Made by a program: the position numbers and the translations under genes. A DNA stretch of 64,000 nucleotides from Sulfurovum sp. FS08-3 (lineage in GTDB: Bacteria; Campylobacterota; Campylobacteria; Campylobacterales; Sulfurovaceae), in assembly GCA_000830175.1 (NCBI GenBank), contig JQIS01000010.1, positions 1 to 64,000 of the forward strand. Direction: 5' to 3'. Shown piece after piece: positions 8,749-18,075 of this stretch. The notes beneath the pieces were generated by a model. The model did no database searches. It was not told the DNA's origin and worked only from the letters and a program-made list of their open reading frames with translations. The first letter of the stretch is position 1, and each line of letters begins with the position of its first letter.

Positions 8749-10602
8749 ATGAATGCGCAAAAAAAGACTACCATTATTCTCTCTGTTATTTTTCTCATTA
8801 TTTTTTTGGTTATGATTGTCAATATTTCACTCAATTTTCGCCACTACGGCATCAAAAGTGTGGAGGATAAGGCACTTGTAATCTCAGATCTTATCAAGCA
8901 CTCGCTCACCTCTCATATGGTCAATGGTACGATTGATAAAAGGGATTTCTTTTTGGAACAAATCAAAAACTCTTCGCATATCAAAGATTTGTGGTTGGTA
9001 CGTTCTCCAGCCCTTATCAAACAATACGGTGGAGGTTTGCAAGGCGAACATGCCAAAGATGAGATAGACAAAGTAGTCATTGCCAAAGGAGAAGCCAAAA
9101 AAGTCGTGAGTGAAGATATCTATTTCAACAATACCTTTCGCATGACTATCCCCTACAAGGCTACCAATGATGCCAAAATCAACTGCCTTAAGTGCCACGA
9201 TGCCAAAGAGGGGGATACGTTGGGGGCTATCTCTATCATTATCGACATAAACGATATTAAAACTATGGGTATGCAAACGGTTATAGATATTGCTATGGTG
9301 GCTTTTGCGGTGTTGCTTTTGATTCAGCTTCTCACAGGCAAACTGCTCAAACCCTATATGGTCATTTTTGAATCGATGCGAAGCGTAGTAACGAGAGCCA
9401 ATCAGGGCGATTACAGCGGTAGAGTCAAAGAGATTGGTTCCAAGGAAAGCATTGAAGTCGCTATGCTTATCAATGTACTTATGGAGAAGTTTGAAAATAT
9501 CCTTGATGAGATCGAAAAGAAGATTGATATTTTTCTCTCACACAAAAGAGTAAATAAATCCAAAGACCCCCTCAACGATGTCAAGAGTACCATTTCACAA
9601 CTCTCTGATATTTACAAATTTAGACGCACCATTGAACACGATATTGGCATTGAAGATATTTACAATCGATTGGTTAGTGTCTTCAAAACCAAGCTCAATA
9701 TTGAAACTTTTACTATCATAGAGTGCAACACAACCCACAAAAGCACCAAAGTTATCTACAATAGCCATCGTCTCCATTGCGGTGTCTTAGAGGATGGGTG
9801 TCGTGCCGATAGGGCGAGTGTAATCGTTGATTCGTGTCAATTTGATGGTATTTGCAAAAGTTTCAAGCAAGACCCCAAAACTCCCAACAACTACATCTGT
9901 TTGCCCTATTCTATCTCCAACGATTTTGATATTATTGTCTCTATTGTCACGCAAACCCAAGAGGAGTATGAGCGTATCCATACCATTATTCATTTTATTG
10001 ATGACTATATCGACAGTGCCAAAACGGAGTTTATTAGCAAAAAATTGATGCAACAGCTCAAAGAGCAATCTCTAAGAGACCCCCTTACCAATCTCTACAA
10101 TCGAAAATATCTTGAAGAGTATATCAATCAAGCGATGATAGATCATCAAAAAAACGCTACACGCTACGGTGTGTTGATGGCGGATATTGACTATTTTAAG
10201 ATGATTAATGACAAATATGGACACGATGTGGGGGATAATGCACTCAAAATCATCGCCAAAGTCTTGAGCGATAGTGTCACCTCTCAAGATTTGGCTGCAC
10301 GTTACGGAGGTGAGGAGTTTATTGTCATACTCAAAGATTGCGATAGGGCAAAACTCCTAGAGGTAGCTCAAAAAATTCGCACCGAGTTTGCCAAACAAAA
10401 GATTAAAACCGCTTCGGGCTTGACCTTTACCAAAACCATTAGCATTGGAGCGGCTCTTTTGCCCGATGAAGCTCCCAATTTTTGGAAAGTGATTAAACTA
10501 GCCGATGTAGCACTCTACGATGCCAAAAACGCAGGACGTGATAGAGTCGAGATGTTTGATGCCACAAAAGCTCGTGATGAAAATTTTGATGTGGAGTATT
10601 AG
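8749..10602 (+). CDS. Heme-c-binding membrane sensor diguanylate cyclase (GGDEF)
   Basis: A 617-aa inner-membrane sensor. Membrane segments at about 8-29 and 175-195 flank a periplasmic domain that carries CLKCH (Cys146, Cys149, His150), a covalent heme c site as in Tll0287/DUF3365-like sensors. A HAMP-like linker, then a cytoplasmic domain with a cysteine cluster (about residues 344-367), precede the GGDEF domain (about 440-605). The GGDEF domain has ADIDYFKMINDKYGHDVGD and GGEEF (about 520-524), so it should make cyclic di-GMP. The inhibitory RxxD motif is replaced by TSQD, so product inhibition at that site is unlikely. Heme suggests sensing of redox state or a small gas such as NO. Confidence 0.9.
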   Translation: MNAQKKTTIILSVIFLIIFLVMIVNISLNFRHYGIKSVEDKALVISDLIKHSLTSHMVNGTIDKRDFFLEQIKNSSHIKDLWLVRSPALIKQYGGGLQGEHAKDEIDKVVIAKGEAKKVVSEDIYFNNTFRMTIPYKATNDAKINCLKCHDAKEGDTLGAISIIIDINDIKTMGMQTVIDIAMVAFAVLLLIQLLTGKLLKPYMVIFESMRSVVTRANQGDYSGRVKEIGSKESIEVAMLINVLMEKFENILDEIEKKIDIFLSHKRVNKSKDPLNDVKSTISQLSDIYKFRRTIEHDIGIEDIYNRLVSVFKTKLNIETFTIIECNTTHKSTKVIYNSHRLHCGVLEDGCRADRASVIVDSCQFDGICKSFKQDPKTPNNYICLPYSISNDFDIIVSIVTQTQEEYERIHTIIHFIDDYIDSAKTEFISKKLMQQLKEQSLRDPLTNLYNRKYLEEYINQAMIDHQKNATRYGVLMADIDYFKMINDKYGHDVGDNALKIIAKVLSDSVTSQDLAARYGGEEFIVILKDCDRAKLLEVAQKIRTEFAKQKIKTASGLTFTKTISIGAALLPDEAPNFWKVIKLADVALYDAKNAGRDRVEMFDATKARDENFDVEY

Positions 10603-10679
10603 AAAGATAGGCTAATAAGCAAGAGGTCACCTTAACACTCTTTTGGATATACTGTTACAAATCGTTGATAGGATTACAA

Positions 10680-11654
10680 ATGCGGCTTTATAGTATTTTA
10701 TTATTCCCCATAATATTAAGTGCCAATGAATATCAGCTTGGGCATGGATTGGAACTTAACCCCTACCTTACAATGGGTGGTTACTTTTCAAGTAAATATG
10801 AAAACTCTAAGGATACCAAAGAGTACATGATTGATGATGTAGCTATCCTTGCTTATGGTCGTTTGGGGGAGCGTTTTAGCTATCTTGTTGAGATTGAAGC
10901 TGCCGAGTTTTGGGTACACAACTTTGGTAACGATACTACACAAAAAAATATGACCTTTCATATCGAAAGAGCTTATGTCAATTATAAATACGATGACTAC
11001 TTTAGTATCAAAGTAGGAAAGTTTATCACGCCAATTGGCTTTTGGAATCTCAATCCTATTACTGTACTCAAAGATACTACCTCCAATCCCCGCTATGCGA
11101 GTGAAATTTATCCCAAATTTACCACAGGTTTGATGGCGTATGGCTATTTGCCCTTTGATGAGAGTATAGAGTACAATGCTTTTATCCAAAAAAATAAAGA
11201 TTTGGATAAAGGATACAATAATATTCAAACCGATGATTATTATGGGATGGAGCTTCAAAAGCACTGGGGGGATTTAACGATTGGGCTTAATATGGGGAAG
11301 TATGAGGTAAATGAGGAGAATATGAAGTATTTTGGAGCTTCACTTAAATATGAAACCTCCCATCTTCAGATACTTTCAGAGTATGCACACCTTATCTACA
11401 ATCCGCTTAGTAACAGCAGTGATAAACACGATAAATACGCTTACTACATTCAAGGGCGCTATAAGCTCAATGCCAAACACTACCTAGTAGGTCGTTATGA
11501 GAAGTTTGAGGATGGGTTTGCAGGCGTGGATGAGAGTGTCAAGATTATTGGATATAACTATCGACCAATCTATCCCATTTCGATTAAGAGTGAGTATCAG
11601 CTCCGTGAGAATGATAACAACAGCTTGATAGTATCGTTTTCGATGCTCTTTTAG
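10680..11654 (+). CDS. Outer-membrane porin (OprP/OprO-like beta-barrel)
   Basis: A beta-barrel of 324 aa after choosing the ATG at 10680, preceded by AGGAT, instead of an in-frame TTG 15 bases upstream. MRLYSILLFPIILSANE is the signal peptide. The body has alternating amphipathic strands and the phrase VGKFITPIGFWNLNP, typical of phosphate-selective or general porins, and it ends in a terminal Phe (FSMLF), the usual recognition signal for barrel assembly. A TATACT at 10648-10653 could be its -10. It is followed at once by a small phosphate-binding-like gene and a cyclase on the same strand. Confidence 0.8.
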   Translation: MRLYSILLFPIILSANEYQLGHGLELNPYLTMGGYFSSKYENSKDTKEYMIDDVAILAYGRLGERFSYLVEIEAAEFWVHNFGNDTTQKNMTFHIERAYVNYKYDDYFSIKVGKFITPIGFWNLNPITVLKDTTSNPRYASEIYPKFTTGLMAYGYLPFDESIEYNAFIQKNKDLDKGYNNIQTDDYYGMELQKHWGDLTIGLNMGKYEVNEENMKYFGASLKYETSHLQILSEYAHLIYNPLSNSSDKHDKYAYYIQGRYKLNAKHYLVGRYEKFEDGFAGVDESVKIIGYNYRPIYPISIKSEYQLRENDNNSLIVSFSMLF

Positions 11655-11663
11655 AGGTGTTGG

Positions 11664-12064
11664 ATGCGAGGTACAATACTTTTTTTGCTCCTGCTTTTTC
11701 CTCTGATGGGTGGTGATTATGTTGTCGTTATCTCAAACAAAACATCGATTAAGCAGGTATCCAAGAGCCTTTTAAAAGATATTTATCTTAAAAAAAGGAA
11801 TTTATGGCAGGTATCAAAATAGTTCCAATCAATCTTTTTGCTCAACACGATATCCGTAGCAAATTTGAAGCGGTTGTTTTGGAGATGGATAGAGAGGAGT
11901 TAAACGCTTATTGGATTGAGCAACACTATCACGGGATACGACCACCCATTACCCAAAAATCATCCAAAAGTCTTAAAGCTTTTTTGGATGGCGTGGAGGG
12001 GAGTATCGGCTACCTTCCCAAGGCACAGATGGATGGGACACTAAGAGTACTCTATGAGTTTTAG
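11664..12064 (+). pseudogene. Small PstS-like periplasmic binding protein, interrupted by a frameshift in an A7 run
   Basis: The first frame (11664-11822) encodes a signal peptide (MRGTILFLLLLFPLMGGDY) and a start typical of phosphate-binding-like domains (VISNKTSIKQVSKSLLKDIYL). It stops at 11820-11822. The second frame (to 12064) supplies the rest: IKIVPINLFAQHDIRSKFE, EELNAYWIEQHYHG and GSIGYLP. Reading -1 at the seven A residues 11790-11796 joins them into one protein of about 133 aa. Without the shift the 86-aa ORF from ATG 11804 would lack a signal peptide, although AAGGA lies just before that ATG. It may be a real mutation, ribosomal or polymerase slippage, or a sequencing error. The 3' end overlaps the cyclase gene by 11 bases. 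Confidence 0.7.
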
Positions 12065-13817
12065 AACCAAAACTATTTTACTTTTTTTATTGACAAGTTT
12101 GATTCCTTATCTGCTCGTCATTGTCTATATTGTTCACAATACCAAAAGCGAGGTGGTAAGTGAGCTTAACCGTGATATTGATTTTAGTTTGGAGCTTGTG
12201 GGAGAACGGCTCGATAATCAATTAGAAGTCTTGCAAAAAGAGTTTATTTTTATCGCTAAACTTGATATTATGGATGATATTATGAGCCAAGATATTGACC
12301 GCCGTATCAGCAATCTCTTTAAAGACAAAAAAGCAGATATGCGACTCAAAGGCGATTTTTTTGCCACCAATCTTAAAGGCAAGGTGGTAGCCTCGTCGAA
12401 TATTCAAGCGATCTCTAAAAAGTTTGATTTCAATCAAACCAATACCAAAATATTTCAATACAATATTGTGGGCAGTTTTAATAATCAAAAAATAGGAACT
12501 ATCTATCTAACCTACCATCTTGATAACCTTAAAGCACTTCTCAAATCCAAATCCAATCAGATGTTGTATTTATACAACAACCAAACCAACCTCAATCTCT
12601 TTAAAATTAAACATTTTACCCAAAGTATCGTACGCTCTAAGCCTATTGGCAAGCTGGAAAATATGGAGCTTTTTATCGAAATGGATAAGCAGCAAGCTCT
12701 CATGCTCTATAACCATTTTCAACTTATTTTGCTCTTCTCGCTATTAGCAGGTGCGGTTTTAATCTCACTGGTTTCGATCTATTTTGCTTCCAAGATTACC
12801 AAACCCATCAATAATCTCTCTCAAACCGCTCTTAGCATCGCTTCGACCAAAGACTACGCCAAACGAGTTAGCATTCATTCAAGTGATGAGATTGGCAAGA
12901 TGGCAAAAGCATTTAACGAATTGGTTATGAGTATCGAAAAAGCCTTGGCAGAGTTGGAAATTCAAAACCAACACAAACTTAAATTGATAGAAGAAAAAAG
13001 TAAAAACGAGATGTTTGAAGTGCTTTCACATAAACTCTCCAAATATCTCTCCCCTCAAATCTACCACTCCATATTTGAAGGGCAGCAAGATGTCAAGCTT
13101 GAATCCAAGCGTAAAAAACTGACTATCTTCTTCTCTGATATTATCGATTTTACGGCAACCACAGAGAGCATGGAGTCTGAAGACCTTTCAAGTCTGCTTA
13201 ATCACTATCTTAATGAGATGAGTTTGATAGCCCTCAAGCACGGGGCAACCATTGATAAATTTATCGGTGATGCCATACTGATATTTTTTGGCGATCCAAC
13301 TTCTAAAGGGGTTAAAGCCGATGCCCAAGCGTGTCTGGATATGTCGTTGGAGATGATAGCCAAGGTTAAAGAACTTGAAAACTATTGGTTGGAATTGGGT
13401 GTACCTAAACCCTTTCGTATTCGTATCGGTATCCATACAGGCTTCTCGACTGTAGGGAATTTTGGAAGCGAAGATAGGATGGATTATACCATTATCGGCG
13501 GGGCGGTCAATCTGGCAAGTCGGATTGAGTCCAAAGCCAAGCCCAATGAGATATGGATCTCTCAAGAGACCTATTTGCTCATCAAAGATAGTATCTATTG
13601 CCAAGAACAAGAAGCAATCGGTGCAAAAGGAATCACTCAGCCTATTAAAATCTACAAGGTTGTGGATTATCACGATAAACTCAATACTCCAATGGTGTTG
13701 GATTATGCGTTAGAGGGAGTCAAGATAGTGCATAACAGTATTGAGATTGAAAATAGGGCAAGTGCTGTTAAAAGTCTCAAAGAGCTACTTAAATGTATTG
13801 AAAATAGTAATTGTTAG
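12054..13817 (+). CDS. Membrane-bound HAMP class III adenylate cyclase
   Basis: A 587-aa receptor cyclase: membrane helix 7-28, a periplasmic sensor domain (about 30-220), a second helix (about 225-245), a HAMP domain (about 246-300), a short coiled coil, and a class III nucleotide cyclase domain (about 350-550). The metal-binding aspartates are in FFSDIIDFT and IGDAIL, and the transition-state Asn/Arg are in VNLASR. Lys in DKFIGDA and Asp in MDYTIIGG are the pair that selects ATP, so cAMP is the likely product. The start overlaps the end of the binding-protein gene. The porin, binding protein and cyclase may form a ligand-sensing module, as small phosphate-binding-like proteins often precede sensor enzymes. 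Confidence 0.88.
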   Translation: MSFRTKTILLFLLTSLIPYLLVIVYIVHNTKSEVVSELNRDIDFSLELVGERLDNQLEVLQKEFIFIAKLDIMDDIMSQDIDRRISNLFKDKKADMRLKGDFFATNLKGKVVASSNIQAISKKFDFNQTNTKIFQYNIVGSFNNQKIGTIYLTYHLDNLKALLKSKSNQMLYLYNNQTNLNLFKIKHFTQSIVRSKPIGKLENMELFIEMDKQQALMLYNHFQLILLFSLLAGAVLISLVSIYFASKITKPINNLSQTALSIASTKDYAKRVSIHSSDEIGKMAKAFNELVMSIEKALAELEIQNQHKLKLIEEKSKNEMFEVLSHKLSKYLSPQIYHSIFEGQQDVKLESKRKKLTIFFSDIIDFTATTESMESEDLSSLLNHYLNEMSLIALKHGATIDKFIGDAILIFFGDPTSKGVKADAQACLDMSLEMIAKVKELENYWLELGVPKPFRIRIGIHTGFSTVGNFGSEDRMDYTIIGGAVNLASRIESKAKPNEIWISQETYLLIKDSIYCQEQEAIGAKGITQPIKIYKVVDYHDKLNTPMVLDYALEGVKIVHNSIEIENRASAVKSLKELLKCIENSNC

Positions 13818-13842
13818 ATAAATTTGGAGTATTTTGAATAGA

Positions 13843-13868
13843 TTTTGGTGCGAAGATGCACCAAAATA
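13843..13868. terminator. Bidirectional hairpin terminator
   Basis: ATTTTGGTGC (13843-13852) and GCACCAAAAT (13859-13868) are perfect inverted arms around a six-base loop. The T/A runs at the stem base suit termination in both directions, between the convergent cyclase and rpsU genes. Confidence 0.75.
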
Positions 13869-14081
13869 TTAGAGTCTTGATTCGTATCGTCGTAGCATAA
13901 AAAGTTTTTTGAGGATCTTTTTACGGGTAGCGATTTTCTCTTTTTTCTTCTTCTCTGTAGCGGTTTCGTGGTACTGTCTCGCTCTAGCTTCTGTAACGAT
14001 AAGGTTTCTATCGCATTGTCTTTTAAATTTTCTGTACGCATCATCAAATGAATCACGTGAATTTAAAACAATTCCTGGCAT
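13869..14081 (-). CDS. rpsU: 30S ribosomal protein S21
   Basis: The 70-aa product ([20 protein letters not shown] at the N terminus, strongly basic [12 protein letters not shown]-containing C-terminal helix) is a complete S21. S21 sits on the 30S platform and helps initiation by base pairing of the anti-Shine-Dalgarno region. The gene stands alone between converging and diverging neighbours. A longer overlapping frame on the same strand gives no known protein and was discarded. Confidence 0.96.
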   Translation of the reverse strand: MPGIVLNSRDSFDDAYRKFKRQCDRNLIVTEARARQYHETATEKKKKEKIATRKKILKKLFMLRRYESRL

Positions 14082-14224
14082 AACACATCACCCCCTCTCT
14101 AATCCAAATTTTTGCAGTCGCAAAGCAATTAAGTAAGAAAAGGATTATATCGAAATTTTATTAAAATAGTTTGAATTACTAAAATATATCAATTTGACAT
14201 CTTTCTATTTTGAAAATTTCTAAG

Positions 14225-14230
14225 TATAAT
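14225..14230 (+). promoter_or_regulatory. -10 element of recQ
   Basis: TATAAT ends six bases before the recQ ATG at 14236, which would place transcription start at or next to the start codon, a possible leaderless mRNA. No Shine-Dalgarno is visible between the two. Confidence 0.5.
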
Positions 14231-14235
14231 GCGTT

Positions 14236-16050
14236 ATGGATAAAAAGCAGACACTGAAACACTACTTTGGGTATGACGACTTTAGAGATTTGCAAGAAGA
14301 GGCAATTGATACGATAGTGAGCAAAAGAGATATGCTTATGATACTCCCCACAGGCGGGGGCAAATCGCTATGCTACCAACTTCCCACTTTGATGATGGAG
14401 GGCGTTACGGTGGTGGTTTCTCCGTTGCTTTCGCTTATGTACGATCAAGTCACATCGCTTCAAGCCAACGGGATAGAAGCAGCAATGGTAAGCTCCATGC
14501 AAAGCTTTGAAGAGATTAAGAGCATCGAACAACAAGTTATAAGGGGCGAGATTAAAATGCTCTACGTTGCTCCTGAGCGTATGGATAGCAGCTACTTTAT
14601 CTCCTTGCTTCACCGTGCCAAAATCAATTTTTTTGTCATTGATGAGGCACATTGTCTCTCTCAATGGGGGCATGAGTTTAGGCAAAGCTATCGAAAATTG
14701 AGTATCCTCAAAGAGCAGTTTCCACGCATCCCTATCGCTGCCTTTACAGCAACGGCCACTCAAATGGTACGAGCCGATATTATCAATGAGTTGCGACTCG
14801 ACAAACCCAATATTATCGTAGGCTCAATCTTTCGTTCCAATTTGTTTATCACCATCAAGCACCGTATTGGTGATGGCAAGGCACAGTTATTGGAGTTTTT
14901 GAAGCTCTACAAGGGTCAATCGGGAATCATCTATACCCTTTCTCGAAAATCGACCGAGTCGGTGGCTGCTTATCTCTCTCAAAAAGGATACAAAGCCAGA
15001 GCTTATCATGCAGGACTTTCAAATGAGGAGCGAGGAAGAATCCATAATGAGTTTATTCAAGACCGTTTGGATATGGTAGTAGCTACGGTTGCTTTTGGGA
15101 TGGGAATTGATAAACCCAATATCCGTTTTGTCGTCCACCTTCATCTACCACGCAATTTGGAGAGCTACTATCAAGAGATTGGCAGAGCAGGAAGAGATGG
15201 CAATCTAAGCCAAACGTTACTGCTTTTTACAACGGCTGACTTGATTCAACAGCGTCTTTTTATTGACGATTTGGAAGCGGGGGAGTACAAACGAAACGCT
15301 TATGCAAAGTTGCAATCCATCTCTACCTTTGCCACATCAACAAGTTGTCGCCATCAAAGCATTTCGCACTATTTCAAAGAGAGCCTTGTACCTTGCATGG
15401 AACGGTGTGATAACTGCTTAAGCTACAAAAACCAAACGATAGATATTACCACTCCCGCTCAAAAGATACTCTCAGCTATCTATCGAACCAAGCAGAGCTT
15501 TGGAGCCAACTACGTTGTCGATATTCTCAAAGGGAGCAAAAGCAAAAAAATTGTACAAAACGCCCACGACAAGCTCTCGGTTTACGATATTGGCAAGGAG
15601 TACTCCAAAAGCGGTTGGCTCACCATTGTTGATAAACTTTTGGAGTTTGGAGCGGTGGCTATCAACGACAAACGAGTCTATATCTTGACGGAGATGGGCA
15701 AAAAGATACTTCAAGGCAAACAGAGCGTTGCCATTGATGAAGAGCGATTGAAAGTCACCTTTGAGACCCAAGTAGTCGATGATAACGGGGTATTTGAAGA
15801 GGATACGCAACGCATTTTGGATCGTCTAAGCAAACTACGCAACACCATCGCAACCCAAAACTCTATCCCCGCCTATATCGTCTTTTCACAAAAGACTCTA
15901 GCACAAATGGCAATGGAGCTTCCCACCACCAAAGAGGCGATGCTTAACATTCACGGAGTAGGAGAGGTGAAGTATGAACGCTACGGCGAAGCTTTTATTG
16001 AAGAGATTAGGGCTATCAAAAACGCAAAAGGTATTGTTGGTAGTGGATAA
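14236..16050 (+). CDS. recQ: ATP-dependent DNA helicase RecQ
   Basis: A 604-aa superfamily 2 helicase that unwinds recombination and stalled-fork intermediates. Domain order: helicase core with Walker A PTGGGKS (about 39-45), DEAH (136-139) and the aromatic-rich loop CLSQWGHEFR; second RecA domain with VATVAFGMGIDKPNIRFV and QEIGRAGRDG; zinc-binding RQC region with cysteines in SCRH, PCMERCDNC; and a C-terminal HRDC domain (about 525-595, containing MLNIHGVGEVKYERYG). The protein is full length. Its 3' end overlaps the convergent degenerate-GGDEF gene by 35 bases. Confidence 0.96.
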   Translation: MDKKQTLKHYFGYDDFRDLQEEAIDTIVSKRDMLMILPTGGGKSLCYQLPTLMMEGVTVVVSPLLSLMYDQVTSLQANGIEAAMVSSMQSFEEIKSIEQQVIRGEIKMLYVAPERMDSSYFISLLHRAKINFFVIDEAHCLSQWGHEFRQSYRKLSILKEQFPRIPIAAFTATATQMVRADIINELRLDKPNIIVGSIFRSNLFITIKHRIGDGKAQLLEFLKLYKGQSGIIYTLSRKSTESVAAYLSQKGYKARAYHAGLSNEERGRIHNEFIQDRLDMVVATVAFGMGIDKPNIRFVVHLHLPRNLESYYQEIGRAGRDGNLSQTLLLFTTADLIQQRLFIDDLEAGEYKRNAYAKLQSISTFATSTSCRHQSISHYFKESLVPCMERCDNCLSYKNQTIDITTPAQKILSAIYRTKQSFGANYVVDILKGSKSKKIVQNAHDKLSVYDIGKEYSKSGWLTIVDKLLEFGAVAINDKRVYILTEMGKKILQGKQSVAIDEERLKVTFETQVVDDNGVFEEDTQRILDRLSKLRNTIATQNSIPAYIVFSQKTLAQMAMELPTTKEAMLNIHGVGEVKYERYGEAFIEEIRAIKNAKGIVGSG

Positions 16051-17014
16051 TATCGGGCGAATCTTTTTTTTTGGCTAAGTGCAACGCCTCATCAACATAG
16101 AGATTGAGTATATCGTAGGTGGCTTGTGTGTTGTCTGAGAGGTTAAGACTCTTAGTGGCAATTCCTACAAAGACTTCAAGGTCACTCAATTCATCAACGG
16201 CTTCATAGTGTATATGATTTTTGATACGTTCAACAACCATTGTGGAGTTTTCTTGATTGGTATTGGGCAAAAGCAACATAAACTCATTGTCGTTAAAGCG
16301 TCCAATAACATCAATACGGCGTGTATTGTGTGCAATAATAGAAGCAAACGCTTTGATGATTCTATCGTGTTGCTCTTGACCGTACAGTTCACTAGATGAT
16401 GCAATGTGAAAGAGTGCGACACTAAGGTGCGAACCATCACGCTTGGCTACTTCAATAAGGTATTTGTAGCTCTCTTCAAGTCCTCTTCGATTGTAAATAC
16501 CTGTAACTTCATCGTGTGTAGTCTCTTGTGAAAGAGCCTTTTGGAGCTGCTCAATACGCTCTTGAAGCTCTTTGTTTTTGTCTTGAAGATTGATAGTAGC
16601 AGTGATATTGTTGGAGAGTGCCAAAATACGCAAAGCTGTACCGTTTTTGTTGCGTATCGCCATGGCACGTGTACGCATATAGATAGGGTGAGCCGTTTTG
16701 TGTTGGTATCGTATAATTTGATTAAAAGGGTAGTTTGAGTCTTGCAAATGTTTTTGGAGTTTGGTCATGGCTGTTGCAAGATCTTCATCAAAAATGACAC
16801 TTTTAAACTCACTAAAGTGGTGTGCCCTATCCTTGGATGCATAGCCCAGTAGTGTCCAAAAATTAGGAGAGATCCACATATTATTTTTTTTGGTAAGATC
16901 CCAATACCAAATTCCATCAATAGAACCCTCATGGATAAAATCAAATATTGAACGATTAAGAATGGAGTAAAGCTCCCTATGGAGATAGTGTAGCTCGGTG
17001 GGTGTATCTGTCAT
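16016..17014 (-). CDS. PAS protein with degenerate GGDEF domain (array member 4)
   Basis: A soluble 332-aa protein: PAS domain (about 20-135, containing GIWYWDLTKKNNMWIS), coiled coil (about 135-165), then a GGDEF fold (about 165-325). The catalytic signature is NDNEF instead of GGDEF, and the metal-binding DxDxFK motif is replaced by FHIASSSEL, so cyclase activity is not expected. RRID, exactly five residues before the signature, preserves the RxxD inhibitory site that binds c-di-GMP. It is the last gene of a four-gene operon (four-base overlap with the preceding gene). A c-di-GMP receptor or scaffold role is inferred. Confidence 0.85.
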   Translation of the reverse strand: MTDTPTELHYLHRELYSILNRSIFDFIHEGSIDGIWYWDLTKKNNMWISPNFWTLLGYASKDRAHHFSEFKSVIFDEDLATAMTKLQKHLQDSNYPFNQIIRYQHKTAHPIYMRTRAMAIRNKNGTALRILALSNNITATINLQDKNKELQERIEQLQKALSQETTHDEVTGIYNRRGLEESYKYLIEVAKRDGSHLSVALFHIASSSELYGQEQHDRIIKAFASIIAHNTRRIDVIGRFNDNEFMLLLPNTNQENSTMVVERIKNHIHYEAVDELSDLEVFVGIATKSLNLSDNTQATYDILNLYVDEALHLAKKKDSPDIIHYQQYLLRF

Positions 17015-18075
17015 TGATAAAAATCCTCATCGTTGAAGTTCTCATTTTCGTTTGAAGCCTGTTTGAATGGGTCGGTGAAATTATTAATATCATCGTAGTG
17101 AAGCACCTGATTGCCTCCATTTTTTTGAGTATGATAGAGTGCTTCATCGACAAAGAGGTTGAGTGTATCGTAAATTTTTTGGGTATTGTCGCTAACATTG
17201 AGGCTTAGCGTTGCTACTCCACAACTTACGCTAAGGTAGTCGATTTTCGCCAAAGGTTGCTCTTGGAGATATTGGCGAACCCTTTCGCACACTGTAATTG
17301 CTCCTTTTTTATTGGTATTGGGCATAAGTATGATAAACTCCTCATCTCCAAATCGTCCCAAAATATCGACTCGGCGTGTAGAGTGTATCAAAATGGTTGC
17401 AAGATCTTTAAACACCTCTTCAAGACGTTGCTCTCCGTATTGTCTCTCTACTTGAACGCAATTTTCCAAATAGACCATGGCGACACTAAAGAGTGCACTG
17501 TTGCGTTTGGCAGTCTCTATAAGGTATTTGTAGCTCTCTTCTAGTCCTTGTCGATTGTAAAGTTGTGTAATGGCATCGTGAAACGATTTCTCTTGTATCT
17601 CTTGACGCAATGCGGCAATCTCATCTTTATAGACTTGAATACTCTCAGAGACAAGGGCAGGGGTGACATCGTTGTGGAAAGCAATAATACGCAAAGGTTT
17701 GTTCCCTTGATTGCGAATAACCATCGCTTGACACCGTAACGAAACCATCGAGCCATTTTTGTGGTGATAGCGTAAAACTTTATCGCAAGGATACTCTGGA
17801 TATTTGAGATGCTGTTTGAGTTTTTCGATTGCCTCTTGATAATCCTCCTCAAGCAGTAGCTCTCTCCATCGTACGCTTAAGTGTTCTATCTCATCTTGTC
17901 GATAGCCCAACATGTGCAAAAAGCCCAAAGAGAACCACATTTGATCTTTTTGGCTCAAATCCCAATACCAAACGCCATAAAGCGAACTCTTCTCCATAAA
18001 TTCAAAGAGGGGTTTTTTGATAAACATATAGAGTTCTTTTTGAAGATAGTGCATCTGTTGGGACGTATCTCTCAT
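17011..18075 (-). CDS. PAS protein with degenerate GGDEF domain (array member 3)
   Basis: A 354-aa paralogue of its neighbours: PAS (about 20-135; GVWYWDLSQKDQMWFS), coiled coil, GGDEF fold. The signature reads GDEEF, lacking the second glycine, and the metal-site segment is VYLENCVQV, so catalysis is doubtful. RRVD five residues upstream keeps the RxxD c-di-GMP site. It overlaps both neighbouring array genes by four bases, so the operon is tightly coupled. It has a longer acidic C-terminal tail (NENENFNDEDFYQ), a feature shared only with member 2. Confidence 0.85.
   Translation of the reverse strand: MRDTSQQMHYLQKELYMFIKKPLFEFMEKSSLYGVWYWDLSQKDQMWFSLGFLHMLGYRQDEIEHLSVRWRELLLEEDYQEAIEKLKQHLKYPEYPCDKVLRYHHKNGSMVSLRCQAMVIRNQGNKPLRIIAFHNDVTPALVSESIQVYKDEIAALRQEIQEKSFHDAITQLYNRQGLEESYKYLIETAKRNSALFSVAMVYLENCVQVERQYGEQRLEEVFKDLATILIHSTRRVDILGRFGDEEFIILMPNTNKKGAITVCERVRQYLQEQPLAKIDYLSVSCGVATLSLNVSDNTQKIYDTLNLFVDEALYHTQKNGGNQVLHYDDINNFTDPFKQASNENENFNDEDFYQ

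Noticed and set aside
13814-14056. 80-aa frame on the same strand as rpsU
   Set aside because: The S21 frame at 13869-14081 is unmistakable; this is its shifted shadow.
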